DNA from: Chloroflexota bacterium | GTDB lineage: Bacteria; Chloroflexota; Limnocylindria; Limnocylindrales; CSP1-4 | Length of the DNA stretch: 5,135 nt | Direction of reading: 5' to 3' | NCBI GenBank assembly: GCA_021815005.1 | Contig: JAKAHL010000168.1 | Location: forward strand, 1 to 5,135 | Part shown: positions 1 to 5,135 of the stretch, one piece after another | Layout of the letters: each line of letters starts with the position of its first letter | How positions within the stretch are numbered: the first letter of the stretch is position 1 | The notes under the pieces: model-generated | Seen by the model: only the letters and a program-made list of their open reading frames with translations | What the model was told of the DNA's origin: nothing | Database searches by the model: none | Position numbers and translations under genes: made by a program

Positions 1-18
1 AGAAGGGCGTACGCGGTT

Positions 19-143
19 CGATCAAGGAAGGCTTCCTGGCTCCCGGCCTTGGTGGCCGGTTACAGTTGCGGCACAGCGCTGGACTCGCACCAGCTTTCGT
101 CTGTTATGCCCTGGCATCCGGGCGGTTCGGGTCGCCTTGATCG
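19..143 (-). promoter_or_regulatory. Cobalamin (B12) riboswitch, compact form
   Basis: Cis-regulatory RNA aptamer that binds a cobalamin and usually shuts off downstream expression when B12 is plentiful. Reading the minus strand, the pieces occur in the expected order. A closing P1 stem of 9 perfect pairs joins 135-143 to 19-27. A GAAAGC segment (94-99) leads into a hairpin with GCTGG/CCAGC arms (78-94). The conserved core GCTGTGCCGCAACTGT follows (77 to 62), then a hairpin with CCGGCC/GGCCGG arms (43-59), then the B12 box GAGCCAGGAAGCCTTCC (42 to 26). At about 125 nt it is shorter than many members (often 150-220 nt), with little peripheral 5' structure. The regulated gene and the expression platform must lie left of position 19, outside the window; typical targets are B12 transport or synthesis genes, or B12-independent isoenzymes. 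The oxidoreductase gene is upstream of it, so it is not the target. The class call is firm; the exact 5' boundary is approximate. Confidence 0.9.
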
Positions 144-295
144 TGCGGTGTTGAGTTGTGGTCGGGAGTTTCACCGGCACAAGCTCCGCCATGGCGGGCC
201 CTTTGGCCCATTCCAGACGCGACGAATGTCATGAGCGGTGCCGGGGCGACCCGCGATACGCCGTCCGCCGCACACCGCGCGCGCTGGAGGGGCGC

Positions 296-1183
296 TCAGG
301 CCTCGAGCTCGCAGCCCGCCCGGACGCAGTCGTCCGCGAACCGCTCCAGGGCGCCCTCGTCGGCGGCGCAGGCCCGCACGAGCGTCATCACCCGGTCCGC
401 GCCCGCGTCGGCGTAGGCCCGCAGCAGGTCCACGCGCGGCTGGCCCTCGGGCTCGGACTGCGGCCGGCCGATGTTGACCGACAGGCGCAGGGTCCGCGGC
501 GAGCGGCCCACCTCGTCGCAGCGCGAGTCGATGACAGGGCGGGCGTCGGCCACCTCGCGCGGCGAGAGCCAGTCCAGGTTGAGCTCGTCCGCGTAGCGCG
601 CGGCGAGGCGCCAGGTGCGGTTGGGCCCGTTGCCGCCCACCAGGATCGGCACGCGAGGGCGCTGGAGCCCGCGGGGCACGTTGATGGCGTCCTCGACCCG
701 GGCGGTTGGCCCGACATAGGTCGCCCGGTTCGGCCCCAGCATCCGCGTCGCGATCTCGAGCGCGTCCTCGAGGGCCGCCATGCGCTCGCCGATCGGCGGG
801 AAGCCCCAGCCGTAGGCCGTGTACTCGTCCTGCTTCCAGCCGGCGCCGATCCCCAGCTCCGCTCGCCCGCCCGAGACCACGTCGAGCGTCGCGATCATCT
901 TCGCCACGAGCGCCGGGTTGCGGTACCCCGCGCACAGCACCAGGTGGCCCAGCCGCACGCGCGCCGTCTCCGCGGCCAGCGCGGACAGCCCCACGAACGC
1001 CTCGAAGGTGATCTCGTCGGTGGGCTCGGGCTCGGTCTGGACGTGGTCGAACAGCCAGATGGAGTCGAACCCCAGCGCCTCGGCCTCGTGGGCGACCGCC
1101 ACCGTCCGCGCCCACGCGCGGGCCGGCTCCCAGCCGTCGTACTCGCCGGTCCAGCCCTGGGGAACGATGATCCCGACCCGCAT
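296..1183 (-). CDS. LLM class F420-dependent oxidoreductase (TIGR03560-like)
   Basis: Predicted cytosolic luciferase-like monooxygenase-fold (TIM barrel) enzyme of 295 residues, a usual length for the family. By family it uses F420 or a flavin to oxidise or reduce an organic substrate; the substrate cannot be told from sequence. The N-terminus MRVGIIVPQGW, the segment SIWLFDHVQTEPEPTDEITFE (about 41-61), the RVRLGHLVLCAGYRNPALVAK stretch (75-95), SGGRAELGIGAGWKQDEYTAYG (104-125) and the ILVGGNGPNRTWRLAARYADELN stretch (180-202) are the family's conserved blocks and resemble the mycobacterial Rv1855c group. The start is supported by a strong AAGGAGG (1191-1197) seven bases upstream of the ATG. 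The gene sits 128 bp downstream of the ACT-domain gene on the same strand and has no obvious link to glycogen metabolism. F420 as cofactor is inferred from the family; FMN use is the main alternative. Confidence 0.88.
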   Translation of the reverse strand: MRVGIIVPQGWTGEYDGWEPARAWARTVAVAHEAEALGFDSIWLFDHVQTEPEPTDEITFEAFVGLSALAAETARVRLGHLVLCAGYRNPALVAKMIATLDVVSGGRAELGIGAGWKQDEYTAYGWGFPPIGERMAALEDALEIATRMLGPNRATYVGPTARVEDAINVPRGLQRPRVPILVGGNGPNRTWRLAARYADELNLDWLSPREVADARPVIDSRCDEVGRSPRTLRLSVNIGRPQSEPEGQPRVDLLRAYADAGADRVMTLVRACAADEGALERFADDCVRAGCELEA

Positions 1184-1190
1184 CGCGACA

Positions 1191-1197
1191 CCTCCTT
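1191..1197 (-). promoter_or_regulatory. Strong ribosome binding site of the oxidoreductase gene
   Basis: The minus strand reads AAGGAGG with a 7-nt spacer before the ATG at 1183. It is a near-perfect anti-16S match and fixes this start over the longer overlapping frame. Confidence 0.8.
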
Positions 1198-1279
1198 GGT
1201 ACGCGCCAAGCCTACCGGGACGGCGGCGCCCGCACGTCAGCTGCCGCAGGCGCCCGACGGCCGCGCGGAGCCATGCCCG

Positions 1280-1306
1280 GCGCGGCGGCCAGACGGGCCG
1301 CGGCGC
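1280..1306 (-). terminator. GC-rich hairpin just after the ACT gene stop (possible weak terminator)
   Basis: Arms 1280-1290 and 1296-1306 form six pairs, one G-G mismatch and four more pairs, around a five-base loop (1291-1295). The hairpin begins five bases beyond the TAG of the ACT-domain gene. No T-tract follows on the minus strand, so at best it is the U-less type proposed for high-GC bacteria, and it may only cause pausing or mRNA stabilisation. Hairpins of this quality are common by chance in such GC-rich DNA. Confidence 0.3.
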
Positions 1307-1311
1307 GAACC

Positions 1312-1698
1312 CTAGCGGCGCTCGAGGATCGGGCGGGCCTTCTCCGGGTCGTCGACGACGAACGCGAAGGTGGCCCGGTCGCTCCAGCGGCCGATGAACA
1401 GGTGGCCGAGGACGTTGACGCCGGCATCCGAGAGCTCGCGCGCGATCCGGGCCATGCCGCCCGGCCGGTCGTCTACCTCGGCCAGCAGCGACTCGCCCTC
1501 GAGGAAGGTCCAGCCGCCCTCCTCCAGGACCTGGCGCGCCGCGTCGTCATCGGCCGTGGTCATGATGAAGTGGCCGACGTCGCCCAGGCCGCCGCCGCCG
1601 ATCGCCCGCAGGTCAACGCTGCGCGCCGCGAGCTGCTCGGCCAGGCGAGCCATCTCGCCGGGCTTGTTCTGCACCTGGATGACGAACTGCTTCGGCAT
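1312..1698 (-). CDS. Tandem ACT-domain protein
   Basis: A 128-residue protein that is nothing but two ACT domains. The first spans about residues 1-66 (QFVIQVQNKPGEMARLAEQLA, then GDVGHFIMTT). The second spans about 67-128 (LLAEVDDRPGGMARIARELS, then GVNVLGHLFI and ATFAFVVDDPEKA). Each has the beta-alpha-beta pattern with the ligand-loop signature KPGEMARLA or RPGGMARIA. ACT domains usually bind amino acids and give allosteric control; a free-standing pair is likely a small ligand-sensing protein acting on an unidentified partner. A longer in-frame ATG exists at 1773, but the extra 25 residues are arginine-rich and unlike the fold, while GGAGG sits six bases upstream of the ATG at 1698, so the short form is chosen. 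It lies 131 bp after glgA and 128 bp before the oxidoreductase gene, both on the same strand. No catalytic domain is attached, so no reaction is assigned. Confidence 0.85.
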   Translation of the reverse strand: MPKQFVIQVQNKPGEMARLAEQLAARSVDLRAIGGGGLGDVGHFIMTTADDDAARQVLEEGGWTFLEGESLLAEVDDRPGGMARIARELSDAGVNVLGHLFIGRWSDRATFAFVVDDPEKARPILERR

Positions 1699-1704
1699 GC
1701 GGGG

Positions 1705-1709
1705 CCTCC
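1705..1709 (-). promoter_or_regulatory. Ribosome binding site deciding the ACT gene start
   Basis: GGAGG on the minus strand, six bases before the ATG at 1698. It supports the 128-residue product over the 153-residue reading. Confidence 0.7.
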
Positions 1710-1829
1710 GGGCGGCGCGAGTGCCGCAGATTGAGACGGGGTTCGGCTGGGAGTTGAGTGTCGCACGGGTCACGACGGGCCGCGAGGCCGGGGCCGCCCT
1801 TTCCGCGCACCTGCCGGGCCGGGCCCGCG

Positions 1830-3296
1830 CTATCCCCGCCGCAGGGCGACGGCGCGCCGGTAGGCCTCCAGGTAGCGGGGCGCGGACCCGGTGTCCCAGC
1901 GGAAGTCCGCGGCCATCGCCCGGTCGCGGAGGGCAGCCCAGGCGGCGGGGTCAGCCCGAAGCCGCGAGGCCCGCCCGACCGCCTCGACCAGCGCCGCCGG
2001 CGTGGCCTCGTCGAACACGAAGCCCGTCCCCTCCCCGGGGTGCTCGTCCACGTCCAGCACCGAGTCGACAAGGCCGCCCGTGCGGCGCACCACCGGCGGG
2101 GTGCCGAAGCGGAGCGCGATCATCTGGCCCTGCCCGCAGGGCTCGAAGCGCGACGGCATGAGGAACAGGTCGGCGCCCGCGTAGATGCGCCGCGCCATCT
2201 CGCGGTCGAAGCGCTCGATCAGCGCCACCCGACTCGGGTTGGCCGCGGCGAGGGCCCGGAACGGATCGGCGAGCGAAGCGTGCCCGCTTCCCTGGACGAT
2301 GATCCGAGCGCCAGCCGCCAGGAGGTCCGGTGCACCGTCGGCCAGCAGGTCGAAACCCTTCTGCGGGTCCATCCGGCCGATCATCCCGAGGACGGGCGCG
2401 TCGTCGTCGGGGTCAAAGCCCACGCGCGCGAGCAGGTCCGCGCGGTTGGCGGCCTTGCCGGCCGGGTCCTCCCGGGAGTAGGGCGCCGCCAGCGCTGGGT
2501 CCGCCGCCGGGTCCCACACGTCGGGGTCGATGCCGTTGAGGATGCCGAGGAAGCGGTCCCCCAGCCCGCGGAGGGTGCCGTCCAGCCCCATGCCGAACTC
2601 GGGCGTGAGGGCCTCGGCCGCGAAGCCGGGCGACACCGTGTTCGCCAGCTCGCTGCGCTCGATCGCGGTGCGCAGCAGGTCGATGCCGTCGGGGTTCGGG
2701 CCCGCCAGCGGGTCGTCTCGCCGGAGGCCCAGCTGGCCCAGGCCGTCGTTGCCCACCCACCCGTGGTAGGCGAGGTTGTGGATCGTCACGAGGGCGGCCA
2801 TGTCGGCGTAGAAGGGGTCGCCCGCCGCCGCGCCGCGGGCGCGCTCGAGGAGCGCGGGCCCGGCGTGCCAGTCGTGGGCGTGGAGCACGTCGAGCGGCGT
2901 GCCGTCACGCCGGAGCGCGGCCAGCGCAACCCGGCCGAAGACCGCGAACCGCCACGGGTCGTCGGGGTGGTCGTAGAACCCGTCGCGGTCGAACGCCGCC
3001 GGCACGTCCACGAGGCGGAGGCGGTAGCCGTGTGCCGCGACGTTCACGATCCGGGCGGTGACCGTGCCGGTCCCTCGCGGGTCGGGCACCTCGAGCGGCG
3101 CCTCGGCCACCGCGTCGGGCGGCACCGGTACGGAGCGGTAGCGCGGCAGGAGGACGTCCACGGGCGCGCGCAGTGCGCCGCCCGCCTCGGGCAGGCGGCC
3201 CAGCGACCGGGCGAGGGCGTCCACCACATCGGCCAGTCCGCCGGTCTTGGCCCAGGGCTCGCATTCGGCGGCGAGCAGTGCGACACGAAGGCTCAT
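1830..3296 (-). CDS. glgA: Glycogen (starch) synthase, GT5 family
   Basis: Cytosolic GT-B glycosyltransferase that transfers glucose from ADP-glucose (or a related nucleotide sugar) to the non-reducing end of an alpha-1,4-glucan. The 488-residue length fits bacterial GlgA (about 475-490). The N-terminal GT5 domain has the sugar-nucleotide motif KTGGLADVV (17-25), HAHDWHAG (139-146), TIHNLAYHG (171-179) and NTVSPGFA (219-226). The C-terminal domain has GILNGIDPDVWDP (251-263), GMIGRMDPQKGFDLL (304-318, with the conserved Arg308 and Lys313) and MPSRFEPCGQGQ (380-391, with the conserved Glu385), followed by FGTPPVVRRTGGLVDSV (397-413). The usual EPCGLNQ is EPCGQGQ here. The ATG at 3296 places MSLRVALLAAECEPWAKTGG exactly like the family N-terminus; the longer in-frame start at 3368 adds 24 unrelated residues. 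No Shine-Dalgarno is visible. The gene is divergent from glgP and shares a 77-bp control region with it. Donor preference is inferred. Confidence 0.93.
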   Translation of the reverse strand: MSLRVALLAAECEPWAKTGGLADVVDALARSLGRLPEAGGALRAPVDVLLPRYRSVPVPPDAVAEAPLEVPDPRGTGTVTARIVNVAAHGYRLRLVDVPAAFDRDGFYDHPDDPWRFAVFGRVALAALRRDGTPLDVLHAHDWHAGPALLERARGAAAGDPFYADMAALVTIHNLAYHGWVGNDGLGQLGLRRDDPLAGPNPDGIDLLRTAIERSELANTVSPGFAAEALTPEFGMGLDGTLRGLGDRFLGILNGIDPDVWDPAADPALAAPYSREDPAGKAANRADLLARVGFDPDDDAPVLGMIGRMDPQKGFDLLADGAPDLLAAGARIIVQGSGHASLADPFRALAAANPSRVALIERFDREMARRIYAGADLFLMPSRFEPCGQGQMIALRFGTPPVVRRTGGLVDSVLDVDEHPGEGTGFVFDEATPAALVEAVGRASRLRADPAAWAALRDRAMAADFRWDTGSAPRYLEAYRRAVALRRG

Positions 3297-3302
3297 GGCC
3301 GG

Positions 3303-3308
3303 ATCGTA
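3303..3308 (-). promoter_or_regulatory. Possible -10 element of glgA
   Basis: TACGAT on the minus strand matches four of six bases of TATAAT, including the key TA...T. It ends seven bases before the glgA ATG (3296), so transcription would start at or within a base or two of the start codon, giving a leaderless mRNA. That would explain the missing ribosome binding site. No good -35 is seen at the normal distance, so this is tentative. Confidence 0.3.
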
Positions 3309-3336
3309 GCGAAGCGCGCGCCCGCCCCGGCGGTAG

Positions 3337-3350
3337 GTAAACCGGTTCAC
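3337..3350. promoter_or_regulatory. LacI-family-like operator between glgA and glgP
   Basis: The 14-base sequence GTAAACCGGTTCAC pairs with itself at six of seven positions and is centred on the perfect 8-bp palindrome AACCGGTT (3340-3347). Its form (A-rich left half, central CG, T-rich right half) matches operators of LacI-family sugar repressors such as ScrR or GalR. Its centre is about 47 bp from the glgA ATG and 30 bp from the first glgP ATG, so one bound dimer could affect both divergent genes; it overlaps the only plausible -35 of glgP. A stretch of A/T bases is also conspicuous in this GC-rich setting. The repressor itself is not in the window, so the family is inferred. Confidence 0.5.
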
Positions 3351-3375
3351 GCCATCAGGTCGGTGCATCTATCAT
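3346..3375 (+). promoter_or_regulatory. Possible glgP promoter (TTCACG / TATCAT)
   Basis: TATCAT (3370-3375) differs from the -10 consensus at one base. TTCACG (3346-3351), 18 bases upstream, shares four of six bases with the -35 consensus. The -10 overlaps the first glgP ATG (3374-3376), so a transcript from it would begin near 3382-3386 and could be translated without a leader from the second in-frame ATG at 3386. The -35 overlaps the palindrome at 3337-3350, as expected for repression. Not proven; the first ATG would need a different promoter. Confidence 0.35.
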
Positions 3376-3389
3376 GGGCGACCTGATGG
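3352..3389. repeat. Perfect 11-bp inverted repeat around the glgP start
   Basis: CCATCAGGTCG (3352-3362) and its exact reverse complement CGACCTGATGG (3379-3389) flank a 16-base spacer (3363-3378). In RNA starting upstream, this would fold into a hairpin with the first glgP ATG (3374) in the loop and the second (3386) inside the stem. As DNA it could be a binding site with half-sites centred 27 bp apart. A perfect 11-bp match this close is unlikely by chance. Confidence 0.6.
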
Positions 3390-5135
3390 AACCCCTCGTT
3401 GAAGTCCCCGTCGCGCCTGGCGCGCACTTCCTTCTGCCGCCCAAGCTCGAGGGCCTCCGCCGGATGGCGTACAACCTGTGGTGGAGCTGGCATCCGCGGG
3501 CGCGCGTCCTGTTCTCGCGGATCGACGCGGGCGGCTATGCCCGCCACCGCAATCCCGTCCCCGTGCTCGCGGGCCCGGTCGCCTGGCCGCAGCTGCTGGA
3601 GAACCCCGCCTTCGTGGCGGAGTACACCTCGGTCCTGCGCGAGTTCGACGAGTACATGGCCAACGGCGCCGACCACTGGTTCGCGCGGACCCACGGCGAG
3701 CGGCTCAAGGGGCCGATCGCCTACTTCTGCGCCGAGTACGGGTTCCACGAGTCGCTGGGCATCTACTCGGGCGGTCTGGGCATCCTCGCCGGCGACCACA
3801 TGAAGACGGCGTCGGACATGGCGCTGCCGCTGGTCGGCGTGGGGCTGCTGTACCGCAACGGCTACTTCCGCCAGACCATCGACGCAGACGGGCACCAGGA
3901 GCACGCCTACCCGGACTACGACCCGTCGCAGCTGCCGATCCTGCGGGCCCTGGACCGGTTCGGCCAGCCGCTGACCGTGACCGTGGAGCTCCCCGGCCGG
4001 GACCTGCACGTCGCGGTCTGGGTGGCGCAGGTGGGCCGCGTGCCCGTGCTGCTGCTGGACACGGACCTGCCGGACAACGACGACTCCGACCGGCCGATCA
4101 CCCACATCCTCTACGTCCGCGGCCGCGAGATGCGGCTCCACCAGGAGCTGGTGCTGGGCGTCGGCGGCGTCCGCGCCCTGCGGGCGCTCGGGATCGCCCC
4201 CGCCGTCTGGCACCTCAACGAGGGTCACTCGGCGTTCCTGCTCGCCGAGCGCGCCCGGGAGCACATGGGCGGCGGCGCCTCGCTCGACGACGCGTGGGCC
4301 GCGGTGCGCCAGGACTCCGTGTTCACCATCCACACGCCGGTGTCCGCGGGCAACGAGCGCTTCGACGCGGACCTGGTCCGCCGTGTCGCGGGCCCGCTGC
4401 TCGACGGCGACGGGCGCCCGAACACCGGCGGCGTGGGCCTCGGCGCGGTGCTCGAGCTGGGCCTCGGCGTGGAGCAGGACCGCTCCCAGTTCGACATGAC
4501 CGCGTTCTCGCTGCGGCTGACCGGCGGCGCCAACGCCGTCAGCCAGCTGCACGGCCTCACGGCCAACGCCACCTGGCAGGGCATCGCCCCGCACGAGATC
4601 CTGGGCCTGACCAACGGCGTCCACACACCCACCTGGCTCGGCCAGCCCATCCGCGACCTGCTCGAGCGGCGGACCGACGCGAATTTCGACTCCATGGACG
4701 ACGCGCGCGAGGCGGACCGCTTCTGGGAGCGCATCGCGGCGGTCCCCGACGAGGACCTGTGGGAGGCGCACCAGCGCCAGAAGCTGGAGCTCTCCATCTT
4801 CGCCCGGAGCCGGCTGCGCAACCAGTTCGCGCGCCACGGCGAGGCCCCGGCCGTCCTCGAGGAGCTGGAGGAGGTGCTGGACCCGGGCGTGCTCACCATC
4901 GGGTTCGCCCGGCGGTTCGCCACGTACAAGCGCGCGTCGCTGCTGTTCACGGACCTGGACCGGCTGGCCCGAATCGTGTGGGACTCGGAGCGCCCCCTCC
5001 AGGTCATCTTCGCCGGCAAGGCCCATCCCGCCGACCGCCCGGGCCAGGGCGTCATCCAGGACATCTTCGGCCGCTCCCGGAGCCCCAAGCTCCGCGGCCG
5101 GGTGTTCATCCTGGAGGACTACGACATCCGGATCG
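3374..5135 (+). CDS. glgP: Alpha-glucan (glycogen) phosphorylase, DUF3417 type, 3' end cut by window
   Basis: PLP-dependent GT35 enzyme that cleaves alpha-1,4-glucan with phosphate to give glucose-1-phosphate in the cytosol. The reading frame is open from the ATG at 3374 to the window edge: 587 codons of an enzyme that usually has about 800-860 residues. Residues about 15-115 fit the N-terminal DUF3417 domain (NLWWSWHPRARVLF, 34-47). Then come AYFCAEYGFHESLGIYSGGLGILAGD (116-141, with the glycine loop GGLG 133-136), LLYRNGYFRQ (158-167), VWHLNEGHSAFLL (278-290), FTIHTPVSAGNERF (317-330), GLTNGVHTPTW (411-421), IGFARRFATYKR (509-520) and IFAGKAHPAD (545-554). These fit the TIGR02094 branch (Thermotoga AgpA-like) rather than the GlgP/MalP branch of E. 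coli. The PLP-lysine motif lies past the edge. A second in-frame ATG at 3386 is an alternative start; no Shine-Dalgarno favours either. The gene is divergent from glgA, so synthesis and breakdown of the same polymer are encoded back to back. Confidence 0.92.
   Translation, partial: MGDLMEPLVEVPVAPGAHFLLPPKLEGLRRMAYNLWWSWHPRARVLFSRIDAGGYARHRNPVPVLAGPVAWPQLLENPAFVAEYTSVLREFDEYMANGADHWFARTHGERLKGPIAYFCAEYGFHESLGIYSGGLGILAGDHMKTASDMALPLVGVGLLYRNGYFRQTIDADGHQEHAYPDYDPSQLPILRALDRFGQPLTVTVELPGRDLHVAVWVAQVGRVPVLLLDTDLPDNDDSDRPITHILYVRGREMRLHQELVLGVGGVRALRALGIAPAVWHLNEGHSAFLLAERAREHMGGGASLDDAWAAVRQDSVFTIHTPVSAGNERFDADLVRRVAGPLLDGDGRPNTGGVGLGAVLELGLGVEQDRSQFDMTAFSLRLTGGANAVSQLHGLTANATWQGIAPHEILGLTNGVHTPTWLGQPIRDLLERRTDANFDSMDDAREADRFWERIAAVPDEDLWEAHQRQKLELSIFARSRLRNQFARHGEAPAVLEELEEVLDPGVLTIGFARRFATYKRASLLFTDLDRLARIVWDSERPLQVIFAGKAHPADRPGQGVIQDIFGRSRSPKLRGRVFILEDYDIRI

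Noticed and set aside
196..209. Small hairpin GGGCC-CTTT-GGCCC between the oxidoreductase gene and the riboswitch, considered as a terminator
   Set aside because: The stem is only five pairs and no T-tract follows on either strand; this is expected by chance in GC-rich DNA.
144..295. Promoter for the riboswitch transcript
   Set aside because: A promoter may lie here if the riboswitch is not read through from the oxidoreductase gene, but no pair of -35/-10 hexamers on the minus strand was convincing.
158..1315. Long plus-strand open frame (385 codons) opposite the oxidoreductase gene
   Set aside because: It is antisense to a gene with clear family motifs and a strong ribosome binding site, and its product is Arg/Ala/Gly/Pro-rich with no recognisable domain. 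Such shadows are normal at this GC content.
1699..1773. Longer start for the ACT-domain gene adding 25 residues
   Set aside because: The extension does not fit the ACT fold, and a good GGAGG site sits immediately before the internal ATG at 1698.
3297..3368. Longer start for glgA adding 24 residues
   Set aside because: It would consume almost all of the divergent control region, and the family N-terminus aligns with the ATG at 3296.
1758..3386. Plus-strand open frame of 542 codons opposite glgA
   Set aside because: It is antisense to well-supported glgA, low in complexity and rich in Arg, Gly, Val and His, with no ribosome binding site or domain. It is a codon-bias artefact.
3347..5026. Minus-strand open frame of 559 codons opposite glgP
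   Set aside because: It mirrors the glgP reading frame and has no domain; the plus-strand frame carries all phosphorylase motifs.

Overview
The window is very GC-rich, and almost every third codon position is G or C. It carries an F420-type luciferase-like oxidoreductase, an actinobacterial/Chloroflexi-style glycogen synthase and a DUF3417-type alpha-glucan phosphorylase. This suggests a high-GC Actinomycetota or Chloroflexota (Limnocylindria-like) genome. The assignment is an inference from family resemblance and cannot be made firmer from this window.

Layout, left to right. Positions 19-143 (minus) hold a compact cobalamin riboswitch whose controlled gene lies beyond the left edge. Positions 296-1183 (minus) encode a TIGR03560-like LLM-class flavin/F420 oxidoreductase. 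Positions 1312-1698 (minus) encode a 128-residue protein made of two tandem ACT domains. Positions 1830-3296 (minus) encode glycogen synthase GlgA. From 3374 to the right edge (plus) runs an alpha-glucan (glycogen) phosphorylase, GlgP, cut off before its PLP-lysine region. The three minus-strand genes are collinear but separated by about 130 bp gaps, so they may have separate promoters rather than form a tight operon.

The functional core is the divergent glgA/glgP pair: GlgA adds glucose from a nucleotide sugar to alpha-1,4-glucan, and GlgP releases it as glucose-1-phosphate. The 77 bp between the two start codons is dense with structure: a 14-bp LacI-family-like palindrome (3337-3350), a perfect 11-bp inverted repeat (3352-3362 / 3379-3389) whose loop holds the first glgP ATG, and -10-like hexamers placed so close to both genes that leaderless transcripts are possible. 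Neither glg gene has a clear Shine-Dalgarno sequence, whereas the ACT and oxidoreductase genes have strong ones. No entirely new system is evident. The best leads are the shared glg control region and the riboswitch at the left edge.
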